From Podocnemis expansa (taxonomy: Eukaryota; Chordata; Testudines; Podocnemididae): a stretch of DNA of 64,000 nt. This document shows positions 32,476 through 42,592 of the stretch, piece by piece; the first letter of the stretch is position 1, and every line of letters begins with the position of its first letter. A model generated the notes under the pieces. That model was not told where the DNA came from, made no database searches, and worked only from the letters and a program-made list of their open reading frames with translations. The stretch is taken from NCBI GenBank assembly GCA_007922195.1, contig ML682119.1, positions 669,620 through 733,619 of the forward strand. The letters run 5' to 3'. A program made the position numbers and the translations under genes.

Positions 32476-32801
32476 TGCCTAGTCGGAGGCTGTTCACAGC
32501 TTATTAATAATAGCCAGAGAAAGGTGCCGTTTTTTTTTTTCCAGTGCTGACCTGGCATGTGGTGCCTGTGAGTCCTGAAATGCCGTGGGTACATCCACTG
32601 ACAGTTGCATTGCCCTGTCGTGGGTAATATCATACAATCTTCATTCTCTGTCCTTGCGAGTCCTCCATTTGAAGGACTTGCATATGGGACATTTATCTGC
32701 TTGATGTGACTCACCCAGGCATAAGAGGCATCTCTTGTGGGGATCATCAGTTAGGAACACCTTGTAGCACAGGGTTTAAATCCCGGCATATCTTAAAACA
32801 A
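32476..32801 (-). pseudogene. DIRS gag N-terminal fragment
   Basis: The minus strand reads DPHKRCLLCLGESHQ, then CPICKSFKWRTRKDRE followed by a stop. This cysteine-rich motif belongs to the Gag-like ORF of vertebrate DIRS elements. It continues the gag whose C-terminus is at 24512-24826, with about 7.6 kb of later insertions between. Confidence 0.65.
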
Positions 32802-32804
32802 TAA

Positions 32805-33691
32805 GACTATGTCCACACACAAGCCCTTGTTTCGAAACAAGCCATTTCAAAACAAGCTGTTTCAAAATAAAGGCCTTCTTTCAAAATGCCTTATTTCAAA
32901 GTAACAAAAAGCTATTTCAAAATAAGGAAAAAGGAAGGAATTGAAATTGCATGTCCACTGTCACATGCTATTTCGAAATAGGAGAGGGGAGGGGGAGGGA
33001 GGCCCTGTGCTGGGCCGGGAAGGTCTAGCCCCTGGGCTTCCCCTGCCCCCCCACGTCTCCTGCCGGGGGCAGGAGGGCTTCTCCTGCCCCCTGCAGCTCC
33101 TGCTGGGTGCAGGGGGGGCTTCCCCTCCCCCCCATGGCTCCTTCCAGGGGCGGAGGGGCTTCCCCAGCATGGCACCAGGGAAGCCCCCCCGTGCCCGGCA
33201 GGAGCCACGGTGGGGGGAAAGCCCGGGGGCAGCCCCAGCCAGCTTCCCCCCCTTCTCCTTGGTGGGGGGAAGGGGGCCGAAGGGGGCTAAGGCTCCCGTC
33301 CCCCCCTGCTCCCAGCAAGGGGAAGCGGGGGGGAGCTGCCTGGAGCACCCTCCAATCCCCTGCACCTCACTCATCACCCTGGCCAGGGTGCTGAGTGGGG
33401 GGTGTGACCTTCCCTCCCGGGTGCTATGCACCCTGGGAGGAAGGTCCTTATTATTTTGAAACAAGGATTGTTTTGAAATAACATGTCCAAACGGTTTATT
33501 TTGAAACAACTGGTTTTGAAATTACCCTCCTTTCGAAAGCAAAGTGGTTTAAGCTGTTTCAAAAGGAGGGCTCTTGTTTTGAAACGAGGAGCTCACTTGT
33601 TTCTAAACAAGAAAACGTTGGTTGGACATAAGGACTTTATTTCGAAACAACCAGTGTTGTTTTGAAATAAAAGCCCTTTGTGGACATACCC
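32805..33691. mobile_element. Harbinger-type MITE D (887 bp)
   Basis: Ends gactatgtccacacacaa and, read inward from the right, gggtatgtccacaaaggg. TAA flanks both sides (32802-32804, 33692-33694), the classic Harbinger duplication. Palindrome-rich arms with ttatttcgaaac and ttgaaacaac flank a GC-rich core (about 32990-33440). The core opens long but meaningless frames and ends with ccctgggaggaag, as in MITE A. Confidence 0.85.
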
Positions 33692-33945
33692 TAAGAGTAA
33701 TCAAAGAAGACGGGCACTTGTTCAAATGGCAAGGGCAGGCTGTTCCAGCACCATTGCTGATGGTGGAAGGAAGGAACTGGGAGGGTCTGGGTCACATATA
33801 TAGTCACAGTTGTGGCACGGAGGGGGTGTTGGCTGCCAACCCTGAGCTGACAGGCTAAGGCTAATAGACTTTTTGGATTACTGTGCACTGTGGCACATAG
33901 AGACCTGTAACTGAATGATGTGAGAAGCGCTTAAAGAAGAACTAA

Positions 33946-34772
33946 AAGTTGTGTGCTACAAATTGTGGCATGCTTGGACAACTTCCTGGCTGCTGCCAGG
34001 AAGCACTCCCTGCCCTCCCCTGCACCAAGCATCTGTACTGACTGAAGCTGGGAGCATGTGGCAGACACGCAGGGAGGAGGCTGATGAACTGTAATGCTGC
34101 CATGTGTTTTTTTCAGAATAAAACCTTTTTTCCTGGTGATTGGTCTGAGGGGGTCTGGTCTGAGTGAACAGACATGCTAACACACAATGTAGAGCATACA
34201 TAGGAGCCTCAGGCTTAGTTTCCCAAACCTGTGTATGGGGCCACAAGGCAGACTTTTCCTATCTTGAACACACTCATGTTGGGCCCATAGGCAGGAGAAG
34301 GTACGTACAGGAGCGTCACGGGTACCTGGCACACAAGGCATGTGCCCTGTGTCCTGGTGCCAGTGCCCTGAGTGCCTGGCATGCCCCCTGCCTCTCTGGG
34401 ATCCCTGGTTGGGAAAGGCAAGTGTATTCATAAAATGCAGCATTTTGAGGGGGACAAGGCTTTACACAGTACTTAGTTTTTATTGTAGTGTATAATTGTG
34501 TTTTTTTATATAATATTATTTTATTCACAAAGATTTATGTAATACTGGGCTTTGCTTTGTTACCTTGAGGGTTCTATTCCCATTCCTGTACAGTAACTCT
34601 TTCCCAAAAGTTGGATTCCTTGGCACACTCTCTCTGGTGTCTTTCACAGGAGGCACAGGTTTGCTAGACACAGAACAGAACATTTCTGCAGGTCACAGAG
34701 AAGGTCACACTTTCGGATCATAGCACCATAGATGTCAAAAACAGTGTGTCTGGCAGTTTATAAGGCGCACAG
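33946..34772. other. Unassigned; possible LTR end and MITE piece
   Basis: AATAAA near 34120 with a following T-rich stretch might be an old LTR end. The phrase caggagcgtcacgggtacctgg near 34309 resembles one end of the GC-rich hAT-like MITEs, but no partner end was found. Confidence 0.25.
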
Positions 34773-35027
34773 GTCACACTTTGTGCATTTCGCATCCTTG
34801 ATGTCAAAAACAGAACCAGGTAACAAAACTTGATGCACTTAGTGCATTTTGCATCTTGGATGTCAGAAACAGAACTGGGTAACAAAACTTGATGGAGCAT
34901 TTTGCATCTTGGATGTCAGAAACAGAACCGGGTAACAAAACTTGACGGAGCATTTTGCATCCTGGATGTCAGAAACAGAACCGGGTAACAAAACTTGATA
35001 GAACACTGTTTTTAACACTACACCGGC
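34773..35027. repeat. 53-bp tandem array ending in a MITE terminus
   Basis: The phrase gcattttgcatc recurs at 34844, 34897 and 34950, exactly 53 bp apart, with a diverged unit before. The last unit runs into aacactacaccggc, the same terminus as the right end of the small MITE at 62501-62654. The array therefore looks like the amplified interior of that element. Confidence 0.75.
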
Positions 35028-35739
35028 AACAGCAGCTCCACTGGGGACGCAGAGACAGAAGAGGTGCCGATGCATTAACTTTACAGTGAGGTTACACATG
35101 TAGGCAAATTCTGTGTGACCGTCCCTGGCTCAGTCAGCTTGGGGGAAGTGTGCTTGGTCAGTATGTGCATGAGCACAACTAGGTGCTCAGCATAATTGTG
35201 CTGAATCTGCATAAGTACACTTAGATGCTAAGCATGATGGGGAATGATCAGTTTGGCATGTGTTGGGTTACAAATCACTGAGTGTTCATTGCAGGGCAAT
35301 TGAATGTTGCCCCTCATTGTATGAACAACTGTGCTTAGCTTGCTGTCATGCAAGATTCACTCTCATTGAAATAGAGCTCAACGGGAGGCTCTCAGGTGCC
35401 TAGGACTGTGAGATCATCAGAGTGGAGATTTTTTTTTTCCCCATGCTGTGGCTGCCCCATCTCTGAGTAAGGGCTGGTCTCAGGTAGCAATTGACTAACT
35501 CCTCCTATGGTACAGATATCGATTAAGGGATTCCTCTTGGACTCCTTTGTTAAAATCAAGTAAGGGAGAGATGAAGGAAACAGGCCCATGTAGGTAGTGT
35601 GGGTTTTCCTCACAGTTAAAGGTTTATGATTTCTGCTTGCAATGTTTCCCAAACCAGAGCTGACTTCCTTAGTTTTATGAAAATGTTTACCTTCTACACT
35701 CAGACTCTGTGCTTGTGAGAGTGGATATAATTACTTCCC
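35028..35739. other. No recognisable feature
   Basis: Mixed-composition DNA without a recognised gene or repeat boundary. Confidence 0.4.
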
Positions 35740-36480
35740 TCGATCTACTGGCAATGCTTCTACTGTTGCAGCTCAATGTGTTGTTGGCCTTTTCCGCAAC
35801 AAGGGCACACTGTTGACTCATATCCAACCTCCCATCCACTCTAACTCCCATGTCCTTTTCTACAGCGAAGCTACTTACCCGTCAGTACCCAGCTGATACC
35901 AGTGCATGGGTTTCTTCCATCCTAAGTGCATGGCTTTGCACCTATCCTTGTTGAATCTCATGAGATTGTGTTTGGCCCAATGCTCCAATTTGTCTAGGTC
36001 TCCCTCAACCCTATCCCTACCCTCCAGTGTATCTACCATTCCCCCCAGTTTGGTGTCATCTGCAAACTTACTGAGCGTGCAATCTATCCCATCATGCACA
36101 TCATTAATGATGTTGTTGAACAACCCTGGAGCACTCTGCTTGTTACTGATTGCCAACTAGACATTGAGACATTGATTCCTACCCACTGAGCACAATGATT
36201 TAGCCAGCTCTCTATCCAACTTACAGTCCATTTATCCAAACCGTACATTCTTAACATGTTGGCAAGAATGTTGTGGGGAAACAGTATCAATAACCTTGCT
36301 AAAGTCAAGGTCTATCACATCAACAGCTATTCCTGCATCCACGAAGCCAGTCACCTCATCATAGAAGGCAATCAGGTTTGTCAGGCATGATTTGCCCTTG
36401 GTGAATCCATGTTGACCCTTCCTGACTACTCTGTTTTCCTCCAGGTGTTTCAGAATGGTTTCAGAATTGATTTAGAATGC
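35740..36480 (-). pseudogene. CR1 LINE RT fragment
   Basis: Minus-strand frames, with two shifts, read HNILANMLRMYGLDKWTV, WIESWLNHCAQWV, then FADDTKLGGMVDTLEGRD and LMRFNKDRCKAMHLG. This is the CR1 reverse transcriptase around the FADD catalytic box. Both ends are truncated and the usual VPQGS box is mutated. The subfamily seems different from the copy at 28.3 kb (for example LDKLEHWA rather than LDFLVKWS after the FADD box). Confidence 0.85.
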
Positions 36481-37524
36481 ATTTCATAGTGGAGCTATGA
36501 GCAGTCCTACAGTGCTTTTGCATTTAGCGATACCCCTTCTCCAGAGGACAAGGGGCTCCCTGGTATCTGGTTGGGACCATCTCTTGGTTGATCAGTGTAG
36601 TGTGCCCACCTTTTATTAATGCTATAAACTGTGCATGATATGTGTCATGTAAGGTATGATGCTGGATGACATGTGCCAACCCATGGCAAGGCCTCTGGGC
36701 ATCACTGAATACTGACAGATGCATGGCTGGGATGCAGCCTGGCTGACTTGTGAGCTAGCACTGGTAAAACAGGGATTTAGTTTATAGAAATGTGTTTTGT
36801 GTTCAGACTTCATGACAGGCTTCTAAACTGCTGCATGCATTCCTCTCACTTCTAATATCTGCACCTCCGATGTTTGCTTGGTAACCCCAGTCAGGAGAAA
36901 AGCATTGCCATATGCAAAATACTTTTTGGCAGAGGAGGTGTTTGCTGCTACCCAAGAAAAGAAGGTCCATTGACACAGACAAGCCATTATGGAATAACGG
37001 AGGACTACAGACCTAGTTCAAGGGTTCTCAAGCACTTCACCATCGTGACACATCTGGGAAAGCTACCAGCTGTGCATGACACAGTGCACAGCTGCTGCTC
37101 CCTACAACACTGAAGTTCTGGTGATAGATCAAGCCCCAGTAGCCCTGCTGCCAAAGTAGACTTCTTCTGATTTGATTTCTTGGTGTCAGGAGGCTTGACC
37201 AGCAGCTTGTGCTGCTGAGAAAGAGCTAATTCCATGGGAGTTCTTGCAGAGAGTCGCCACTGCTTCAACTCTTAAAGGGGCAGCAGTGTTAAGTAAGCTT
37301 CCTACCATTGCTCTCCTTTGGCTGTCCATGGCAGGCTGATTTCACATGACACACTCAGCCACTGTGCCACGGCATACTTTTGTGTCATTACACTTTGATT
37401 GAGAACCACCGATCTAGCTGATTGCACCCCCAGCATCCAGTAAGAGGAGGTATGTGAGGGCATATACTCTATCCCTAACTCCAGGCCTCAACAGCTGAGC
37501 TTTGTGCCCCCATCCACTAATTTC
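36481..37524. other. No recognisable feature
   Basis: Non-coding DNA; I see no domains, tandem repeats or terminal repeats. Confidence 0.4.
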
Positions 37525-37645
37525 AGAAGGGTTGCCTTGTTAGTCAAGTTCAGCAAAACAGGCAAGGAGTCCTGTGGTACTTTCAAAGACAAACAAATGT
37601 ATTTATCACATGAGCTTTGGTGGGAGACAATTGAACTTCATCAGA
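37525..37645. repeat. Dispersed 3'-tail repeat, copy 2
   Basis: Ordered blocks gttgccttgttagtcaagtt, gcaaggagtcctgtggtact and catgagctttggtgggaga match copy 1 at 4189-4295 in the same orientation. Confidence 0.6.
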
Positions 37646-37874
37646 TGCTTTAAACATGGGGAACTTACAGAATGGGAGGAAAACACCTCGTAGCAGAATG
37701 CACTGGTGTAAGATGAAGGAGCACAGCACATGCTCTATCCAAAGTCCTATGAAGACCAGCCTTACACTAAAGAAGGACCCTGCTGCAGCTGAGATCAGGG
37801 CACCACTCTGCAGGGTGCTGCCAGACACACAAGAGAAAAGAGTGACTCTCGTCCATGCATGGTTTGTTACTCAG

Positions 37875-38040
37875 GAAGAGTGCAGTGCTCGGAACAGCTA
37901 AGATACTGCGCAGAACCCTCAAACTCCTTTTCACCCCTATGGGTGGTATGTGTCATCCTCAACCTCGGGTCCTCTACCAGAGGCCTGGGAGCTTGAGGGT
38001 TCTGCGCAGTATCTTAGCTGTTCCTAGCACTGCACTCTTC
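37875..38040. repeat. 48-bp inverted repeat at R4 LINE 3' end
   Basis: The 48 bases at 37875-37922 are the inverse of 37993-38040 with one mismatch, separated by 70 bp. The right arm is the last coding part of the LINE. Read from the LINE strand, the RNA could fold into a long hairpin. It may be a family feature or a snap-back insertion product. Confidence 0.85.
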
Positions 38041-41000
38041 TGGACAGAGAGCTCTGATGTTGTTCCTGGGATCTGTTGGAGCCACTCTCCCAGCTTAGGA
38101 GTCACAACCCCGAGGGCTCCTACCACCACTGGGACCACTTTGGCCTTCACTTTCCACATCCGTTCTAGTTCCTCTTTCAGGCCCTGGTACTTCTCCAGCT
38201 TCTCATACTCCTTCTTCCTGATGTTGCTGTCACTTGACACTGCTACATCTATCACCACCGCTGTCTTCTGGTCCTTGTCTATTACCACAATGTCTGGTTG
38301 ATTGGCCAGTACCTGCCTGTCTGTCTGGATCTGGAAGTCCCACAGAATCTTAGCCCTGTTATTCTCCATGACCTTCTGGGGAATCTCCCATCTGGACTTG
38401 GGAGGGTCTAGCCCATACACTGTGCCGATGTTCCTGTACACAATGCCAGCTACTTGGTTGTGCCGTTCAGTGTATGCTGTTCCTGCCTGCATCTTACATC
38501 CTGCCACTATGTGTTGGACTGTCTCTGAGGCCTCTCTGCACAGTCTGCACCTTGGGTCCTGTCTAGTGTGGTAGACCCCTGCTTCAATGGATCTGGTGCT
38601 CAGTGCCTGTTCTTGTGCTGCTATGATCAGTGCCTCAGTGCTGTCTTTTAGTCCAGCCTTTTCCAGCCACTGGTAGGAGTTCCCAATGTCAGCCACCTCA
38701 GCTATCTGTCGATGGTACATCCCATGCAGGGTCTTGTCTTGCCATGGCACTTCTTCTGCTTGATCTTCCTCCCATGTCTGCTGCTGCCTCAGGCATTCTC
38801 TCAGCAGCTCATCTTTGGGTGCCATCTTACTGATGTACTCCTGGATGCTCTGGGCTTCATCCAGGACAGTGGCTTTGACACTCACCAAACCCCGCCCGCC
38901 TTCTTTCCAGCTGGCGTACAGTCTCTGGGTGTTGGACTTGGGGTGGAAACCTCCATACATTGTGAGGAGCTTCCGGGTCTTCACATCGGCAGCCTCCATG
39001 TCCTCCTTTGGCCAGCTCACTATACCGGCAGGGTATCTGATGACTGGCAGGGCGTACCTGTTGATGGTGTGGATCTTGTTCTTCCCATTGAGCTGGCTTT
39101 TCAGGACCTGTCTTATCCTTTGGTGGTACTTGGATGTTGCTGTCTTCCTTGCCTCCTCATCGTGGTTCCCATGTGACTGTGGGATGCCAAGGTACTTGTA
39201 GCTGGTCTGTATGTCTGCTATGTGGCCTATTGGGAGTTCCACCCCATCAGTCTTGACTACTTTCCCTCTCTTTACTACCATCCGGCCACACTTCTCCAGT
39301 CTGAATGACATCCCAATATCCTCACTGTAGATCCGTGTCAGGTGGATGAGCGAGTCAATGTCTCGTTCATTCCTAGCATACAGCTTGATGTCATCCATGT
39401 AGAGGAGGTGGCTGATGATAGTTCCACTCTTGAACTTGTATCCATATCCAGTCCTTGAGATTATCTGGCTGAGGGGGTTCAAGCCAATGCAGAACAGCAG
39501 CAGGGACAGCGCATCACCTTGGTATATGCCGCACTTGATGGCCACTTGTGCAAGCTGTCTTGAATTGACTTCCAGTGTTGTCTTCCACAGTCCCATTGAG
39601 TTCTTGAGGAAGGTCCTTAGTGTCCTGTTGACTTTGTATAGCGCCAGACATTCACAGATCCATGTGTGCGGCATTGAGTCGTAGGCTTTCGTGTAGTCAA
39701 TCCAGGCTGTGCTCAGATTGGTCTGTCTAGACCTTGAGTCTTGGGCGACTGCTCTGTCTATGAGCAACTGGTGTTTTGAGCCTCTGGTGTTGTTCCCAAT
39801 GCCCTTCTGAGCTGTGCTCAGGTACTGGCCCACGTGGTCCTGTAACTTGGCGGCTATGATGCCTGATAGGACTTTCCATGTTGTGGGGAGGCAGGTTATT
39901 GGCCGGTAGTTGGATGGTGCTGTTCCCTTGTGGGGGTCTTTCATGATCAGCACTGTCCTTCCTTGTGTCAGCCAGTCTGGGTGGGAGCCTGCTGCTAGCA
40001 GCTGGTTCATCTGTGCTGCTAGGCGTTCATGCACTGCTGTTAGTTTCTTTAGCCAGTAGGTGTGGATCATGTCGGGGCCAGGTGCTGTCCAGCTCTTCAT
40101 GTTCTTGATCCGCTGTTGGATGTCGGCTATTGTGATGGTGACTGGTTCCTCTTCTGGGAGATTGCTGTGGTCTGTTCTCAGGTCCTGCAGCCACTTTGCG
40201 CTGGTGTTATGAGTCTTCTCTTTCTCCCAGATGTTCTTCCAGTACTGTTCAGTTTCTGCTGTTGGTGGCTCTGCTGTTATTGTGTTGTTGCACTGCAGTT
40301 GGGAGTACACCTTGGATGGTTCTTTGGAGAACAGGGCATTTATCTTTTTGGCCTCTGCTTCTCTAGTGTATCTCTTTAGCCTGGTGGCCAGTGCTGTGAG
40401 CCTTTGCTTAGCAGTCTCTAGGGCTTCAGATGGAGTCAGGCCCTTGTATTTTCGCAGTAGCCGAGTCTTATCCTTAATCTCTACACCCTTCTGTAGTTCC
40501 AGCAGCCAGCTAACTTCTCTCCGGGTTGCCTTGATCTTATCCTCCAACCTCATTTTCCAGGGGGGGTATGTACTGCTGCTCTTTTTGATTGTGTAGCCAA
40601 GCATCTCCAGGATTACAGAGGCTGTAGCATATACCAGTTCATTGGTTTCAGTGATGGTGGTAGTAGGAATTGTCATTAGGGCGCTATTGCCATCTTCTAG
40701 CATACTATCTGATGGTACTTCTCCACCGAGCCTTGGTAATCGGTCTCGAGTTTTGACTGTAGCTAGTTTATCCATGATCTTATGCCTCATATCAGCTGCT
40801 GTGTTCTGTAATGGAGGGGGTGGCACTGAAGTTCCAGCTTCAGGTGTTGGCTGCACAGCTAGTTGTTCTTTTGGGGCTTCTTCTTGAGTCCGGGGGGTAA
40901 TGTGGAGTTGGTCTATCTCCAGTTGTGAGAGCAGCTGCCTCTTTACTATGTTGAAGCCTTGGGTAACTAGCTGTTTCTCAGTTAGTGTGGATGTAGGTCT

Positions 41001-41243
41001 TTTGTACCTCCCTCGTTCCCTCATACATTTCATATATCCTCTCTCATTAGGTCTGCTGTTGTAGTAGCATTCCATCAATTCCACGTTCTCTTGTCTCGTC
41101 CATGCATGGTTTGTTCCAGTAGCCCACTTATCGTCAGATTGTCCTGGTTCCCCAACATCTGGCGCGGACCTTGTTAATCCGGGCGATGTCCGAGCCGGCA
41201 TGACTCTCCTAGCTCGTGTCACTCTCATATTTGAGGTAGGCAA
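37974..41243 (-). CDS. R2-group (R4/Dong-like) LINE protein, intact frame
   Basis: One 1089-codon frame with no stop. Residues about 48-110 form a MYB-like DNA-binding domain starting WTRQENVELMECYY. Reverse transcriptase spans about 370-700, with KAYDSMPH, a QGDALS box and YMDD at 615-618. A C-terminal CCHC knuckle, CRLCREASETVQHIVAGC, lies near 898-915. A restriction-like endonuclease follows near 980-1025, with PDIVVID, VVIDVAV and KEYEKLEKY. This single-ORF layout with C-terminal nuclease defines the R2 group; the MYB-like N-terminus favours the R4/Dong/Rex6 branch. The protein would nick DNA and reverse transcribe its RNA at the target. The start is the first ATG. Confidence 0.85.
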   Translation of the reverse strand: MPTSNMRVTRARRVMPARTSPGLTRSAPDVGEPGQSDDKWATGTNHAWTRQENVELMECYYNSRPNERGYMKCMRERGRYKRPTSTLTEKQLVTQGFNIVKRQLLSQLEIDQLHITPRTQEEAPKEQLAVQPTPEAGTSVPPPPLQNTAADMRHKIMDKLATVKTRDRLPRLGGEVPSDSMLEDGNSALMTIPTTTITETNELVYATASVILEMLGYTIKKSSSTYPPWKMRLEDKIKATRREVSWLLELQKGVEIKDKTRLLRKYKGLTPSEALETAKQRLTALATRLKRYTREAEAKKINALFSKEPSKVYSQLQCNNTITAEPPTAETEQYWKNIWEKEKTHNTSAKWLQDLRTDHSNLPEEEPVTITIADIQQRIKNMKSWTAPGPDMIHTYWLKKLTAVHERLAAQMNQLLAAGSHPDWLTQGRTVLIMKDPHKGTAPSNYRPITCLPTTWKVLSGIIAAKLQDHVGQYLSTAQKGIGNNTRGSKHQLLIDRAVAQDSRSRQTNLSTAWIDYTKAYDSMPHTWICECLALYKVNRTLRTFLKNSMGLWKTTLEVNSRQLAQVAIKCGIYQGDALSLLLFCIGLNPLSQIISRTGYGYKFKSGTIISHLLYMDDIKLYARNERDIDSLIHLTRIYSEDIGMSFRLEKCGRMVVKRGKVVKTDGVELPIGHIADIQTSYKYLGIPQSHGNHDEEARKTATSKYHQRIRQVLKSQLNGKNKIHTINRYALPVIRYPAGIVSWPKEDMEAADVKTRKLLTMYGGFHPKSNTQRLYASWKEGGRGLVSVKATVLDEAQSIQEYISKMAPKDELLRECLRQQQTWEEDQAEEVPWQDKTLHGMYHRQIAEVADIGNSYQWLEKAGLKDSTEALIIAAQEQALSTRSIEAGVYHTRQDPRCRLCREASETVQHIVAGCKMQAGTAYTERHNQVAGIVYRNIGTVYGLDPPKSRWEIPQKVMENNRAKILWDFQIQTDRQVLANQPDIVVIDKDQKTAVVIDVAVSSDSNIRKKEYEKLEKYQGLKEELERMWKVKAKVVPVVVGALGVVTPKLGEWLQQIPGTTSELSVQKSAVLGTAKILRRTLKLPGLW

Positions 41244-41395
41244 GTGAGGAGTTAGGGGGTCTTTTGCCCAAGGACCCCTACTGGGAAGGTAGCTAGGTAC
41301 CCACCAGGATTTGAACCCCGGTCTCCCATATCAAAGGGCGTCGCTTTTAACCACTATAGCGCTCTTAACCATTACGCTATCCAGTCATCAAAAGC
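41244..41395 (-). other. 5' leader of R4-like LINE with tRNA-like sequence
   Basis: On the minus strand (about 41390 to 41305) is a tRNA-like segment: A-box-like GCGTAATGGTTAAGAGCG, a second copy of it (AGTGGTTAAAAGCG), an anticodon-arm-like GACGCCCTTTGATATGGG, and B-box GGTTCAAATCC. It lies about 60-150 bases upstream of the LINE start codon on the same strand. It could serve as a Pol III promoter, be a tRNA-gene target remnant, or be a SINE head. It is not a clean tRNA because the 5' half is duplicated. Confidence 0.6.
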
Positions 41396-41458
41396 TAAAT
41401 CCCATGGTCACCCTGTAGACCCCAAAAAGGAAAGAGGTGACTAGCCTCTAACCTAGAT

Positions 41459-41934
41459 CAGGAGTGGGCAACATTTTTGGCTTGAGAGCCACATGTGAAG
41501 TATGGTTACTTCTGGGAAGGGGCCACAGGCAGTGGGGGCAAGGTGTGGGTCTTGGAGGGAGGGAGGCCAGTCCCCCCTCCCTAGACAAAAGGGTGGAGCT
41601 GGGCTCTGCTCCCCCCCCCTCAGCTTCACAGGCGGCTGCTGGGGACCAGAGCACTGTTGCCCCTTGGCCTCCCTCCCAGGTCCAGGACCCAGGTCCGGGA
41701 GGGGCACAGAGCCAGCCAGGGAGTGGGAGAGAGGGGTGTAGTAAGGGTTTCTGGTTCCCTGGGGCAAAGTCTACATTTGTGCCCACCTGCATGCCTTGCA
41801 GACATCCCTTTGCAGGGCAGGAAATATCTTAGTGTAATACAACAGGGAGGGGGCTTGGTGGTGTGGAGATACTTCTCTGTGACCTTTTTTCCCGCCATGC
41901 CATGCCAGAAGCAGAAGCAGAAGCAGGACAGCTG
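41459..41934. mobile_element. Possible hAT-like element
   Basis: The left end caggagtgggcaacattttt is typical of hAT elements. Flanks acctagat (41451-41458) and acctaggg (41935-41942) agree at 6 of 8. The proposed right end gcaggacagctg pairs only partly with the left, so the right boundary is weak. Frames here are GC-driven. Confidence 0.4.
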
Positions 41935-42182
41935 ACCTAGGGATGGGGGAGTGGGGTTGCAGCCTCACTGACTCAGTCTCTGCAGCTTCAGCAGGAGAAA
42001 TGGGGGCAAGAGCCCCCACCCCAGCAGGTTCCAGCCAGCCCTTAGCCTGCATCCCCTGTCTCCCCCTATCCACAGGAATCCCCCTGGCTCCCTCCTCACC
42101 TTCCCTCTTTCACTCAGTGCAGTGCTGTGTTTGTGAATCATCCAGCCAGCTAAGTCAGGAAGGGAACTTGGAAGTCCTTGCT

Positions 42183-42272
42183 GTGCTAAAAGAAGCAAGG
42201 AGTCCTTTGGCCCTTAAAACTAACATATTTATTCATTGCATAAGTTTTCATTGGAGAAAATCTGACAAAGTG
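42183..42272. repeat. Dispersed 3'-tail repeat, copy 3
   Basis: Blocks gcaaggagtcctttggcc, aaaactaaca and cataagttttcattggagaa align with copies at 4189 and 37525. Shorter and more decayed. Confidence 0.5.
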
Positions 42273-42592
42273 GTTAGAGGAGGGGATCACAGCCCCACCC
42301 CCAAACCTTGCCCTCCTACCTACCACTCTTTCAGGGCTGGAGGCAGCTTTCAGCCTCAGTGCAGCCACAGCACTCTCAGGAGGGCTTGGGGCAGACCTCC
42401 CCCACTGCTAGGCAGCCAATTCCAAGGAATCCAATCTATCCTTTAGCCCACACCTTTGCCAGCCTCAGGAGTTCCCTCCACCCTTATTTACCACATTGCT
42501 GCAGAGGGAATCCCTCCCCAGCACCATCCCCTCTTCTCTCCTTCTTTTTCAATTGCACTGGTCCAGGAAGCTGAAGCAGAGGGTGCCAAGGC

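Larger units (their letters stand above)
20926..33945 (-). mobile_element. Long DIRS retrotransposon with nested insertions
   Basis: Inverted ends: left cttctttgagcactgctcac and catcattcagttacagg; right, read inward, cttctttaagcgcttctcac and catcattcagttacagg. Minus-strand coding order is gag, RT, RNase H, tyrosine recombinase, which defines DIRS elements (they lack integrase and use a recombinase). About two thirds of its length is later insertion: MITE 23054-23480, Harbinger 24827 to about 28262, CR1 to about 32475, MITE 32805-33691. It is frameshifted in several places and inactive. Confidence 0.8.

Noticed and set aside
33083..33509. Proline/glycine-rich frames up to 182 codons
   Set aside because: They lie in the GC-rich core of a MITE and are open in several frames at once.
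34773..35027. CRISPR-like regular spacing
   Set aside because: Units of 53 bp are contiguous with no unique spacers, in a vertebrate context; it is a minisatellite.
38302..40887. Several plus-strand frames of 67-154 codons
   Set aside because: They are antisense shadows of the intact LINE frame.
41299..41392. Functional tRNA gene
   Set aside because: The 5' half is duplicated and the acceptor stem cannot be paired, so it is only tRNA-like.
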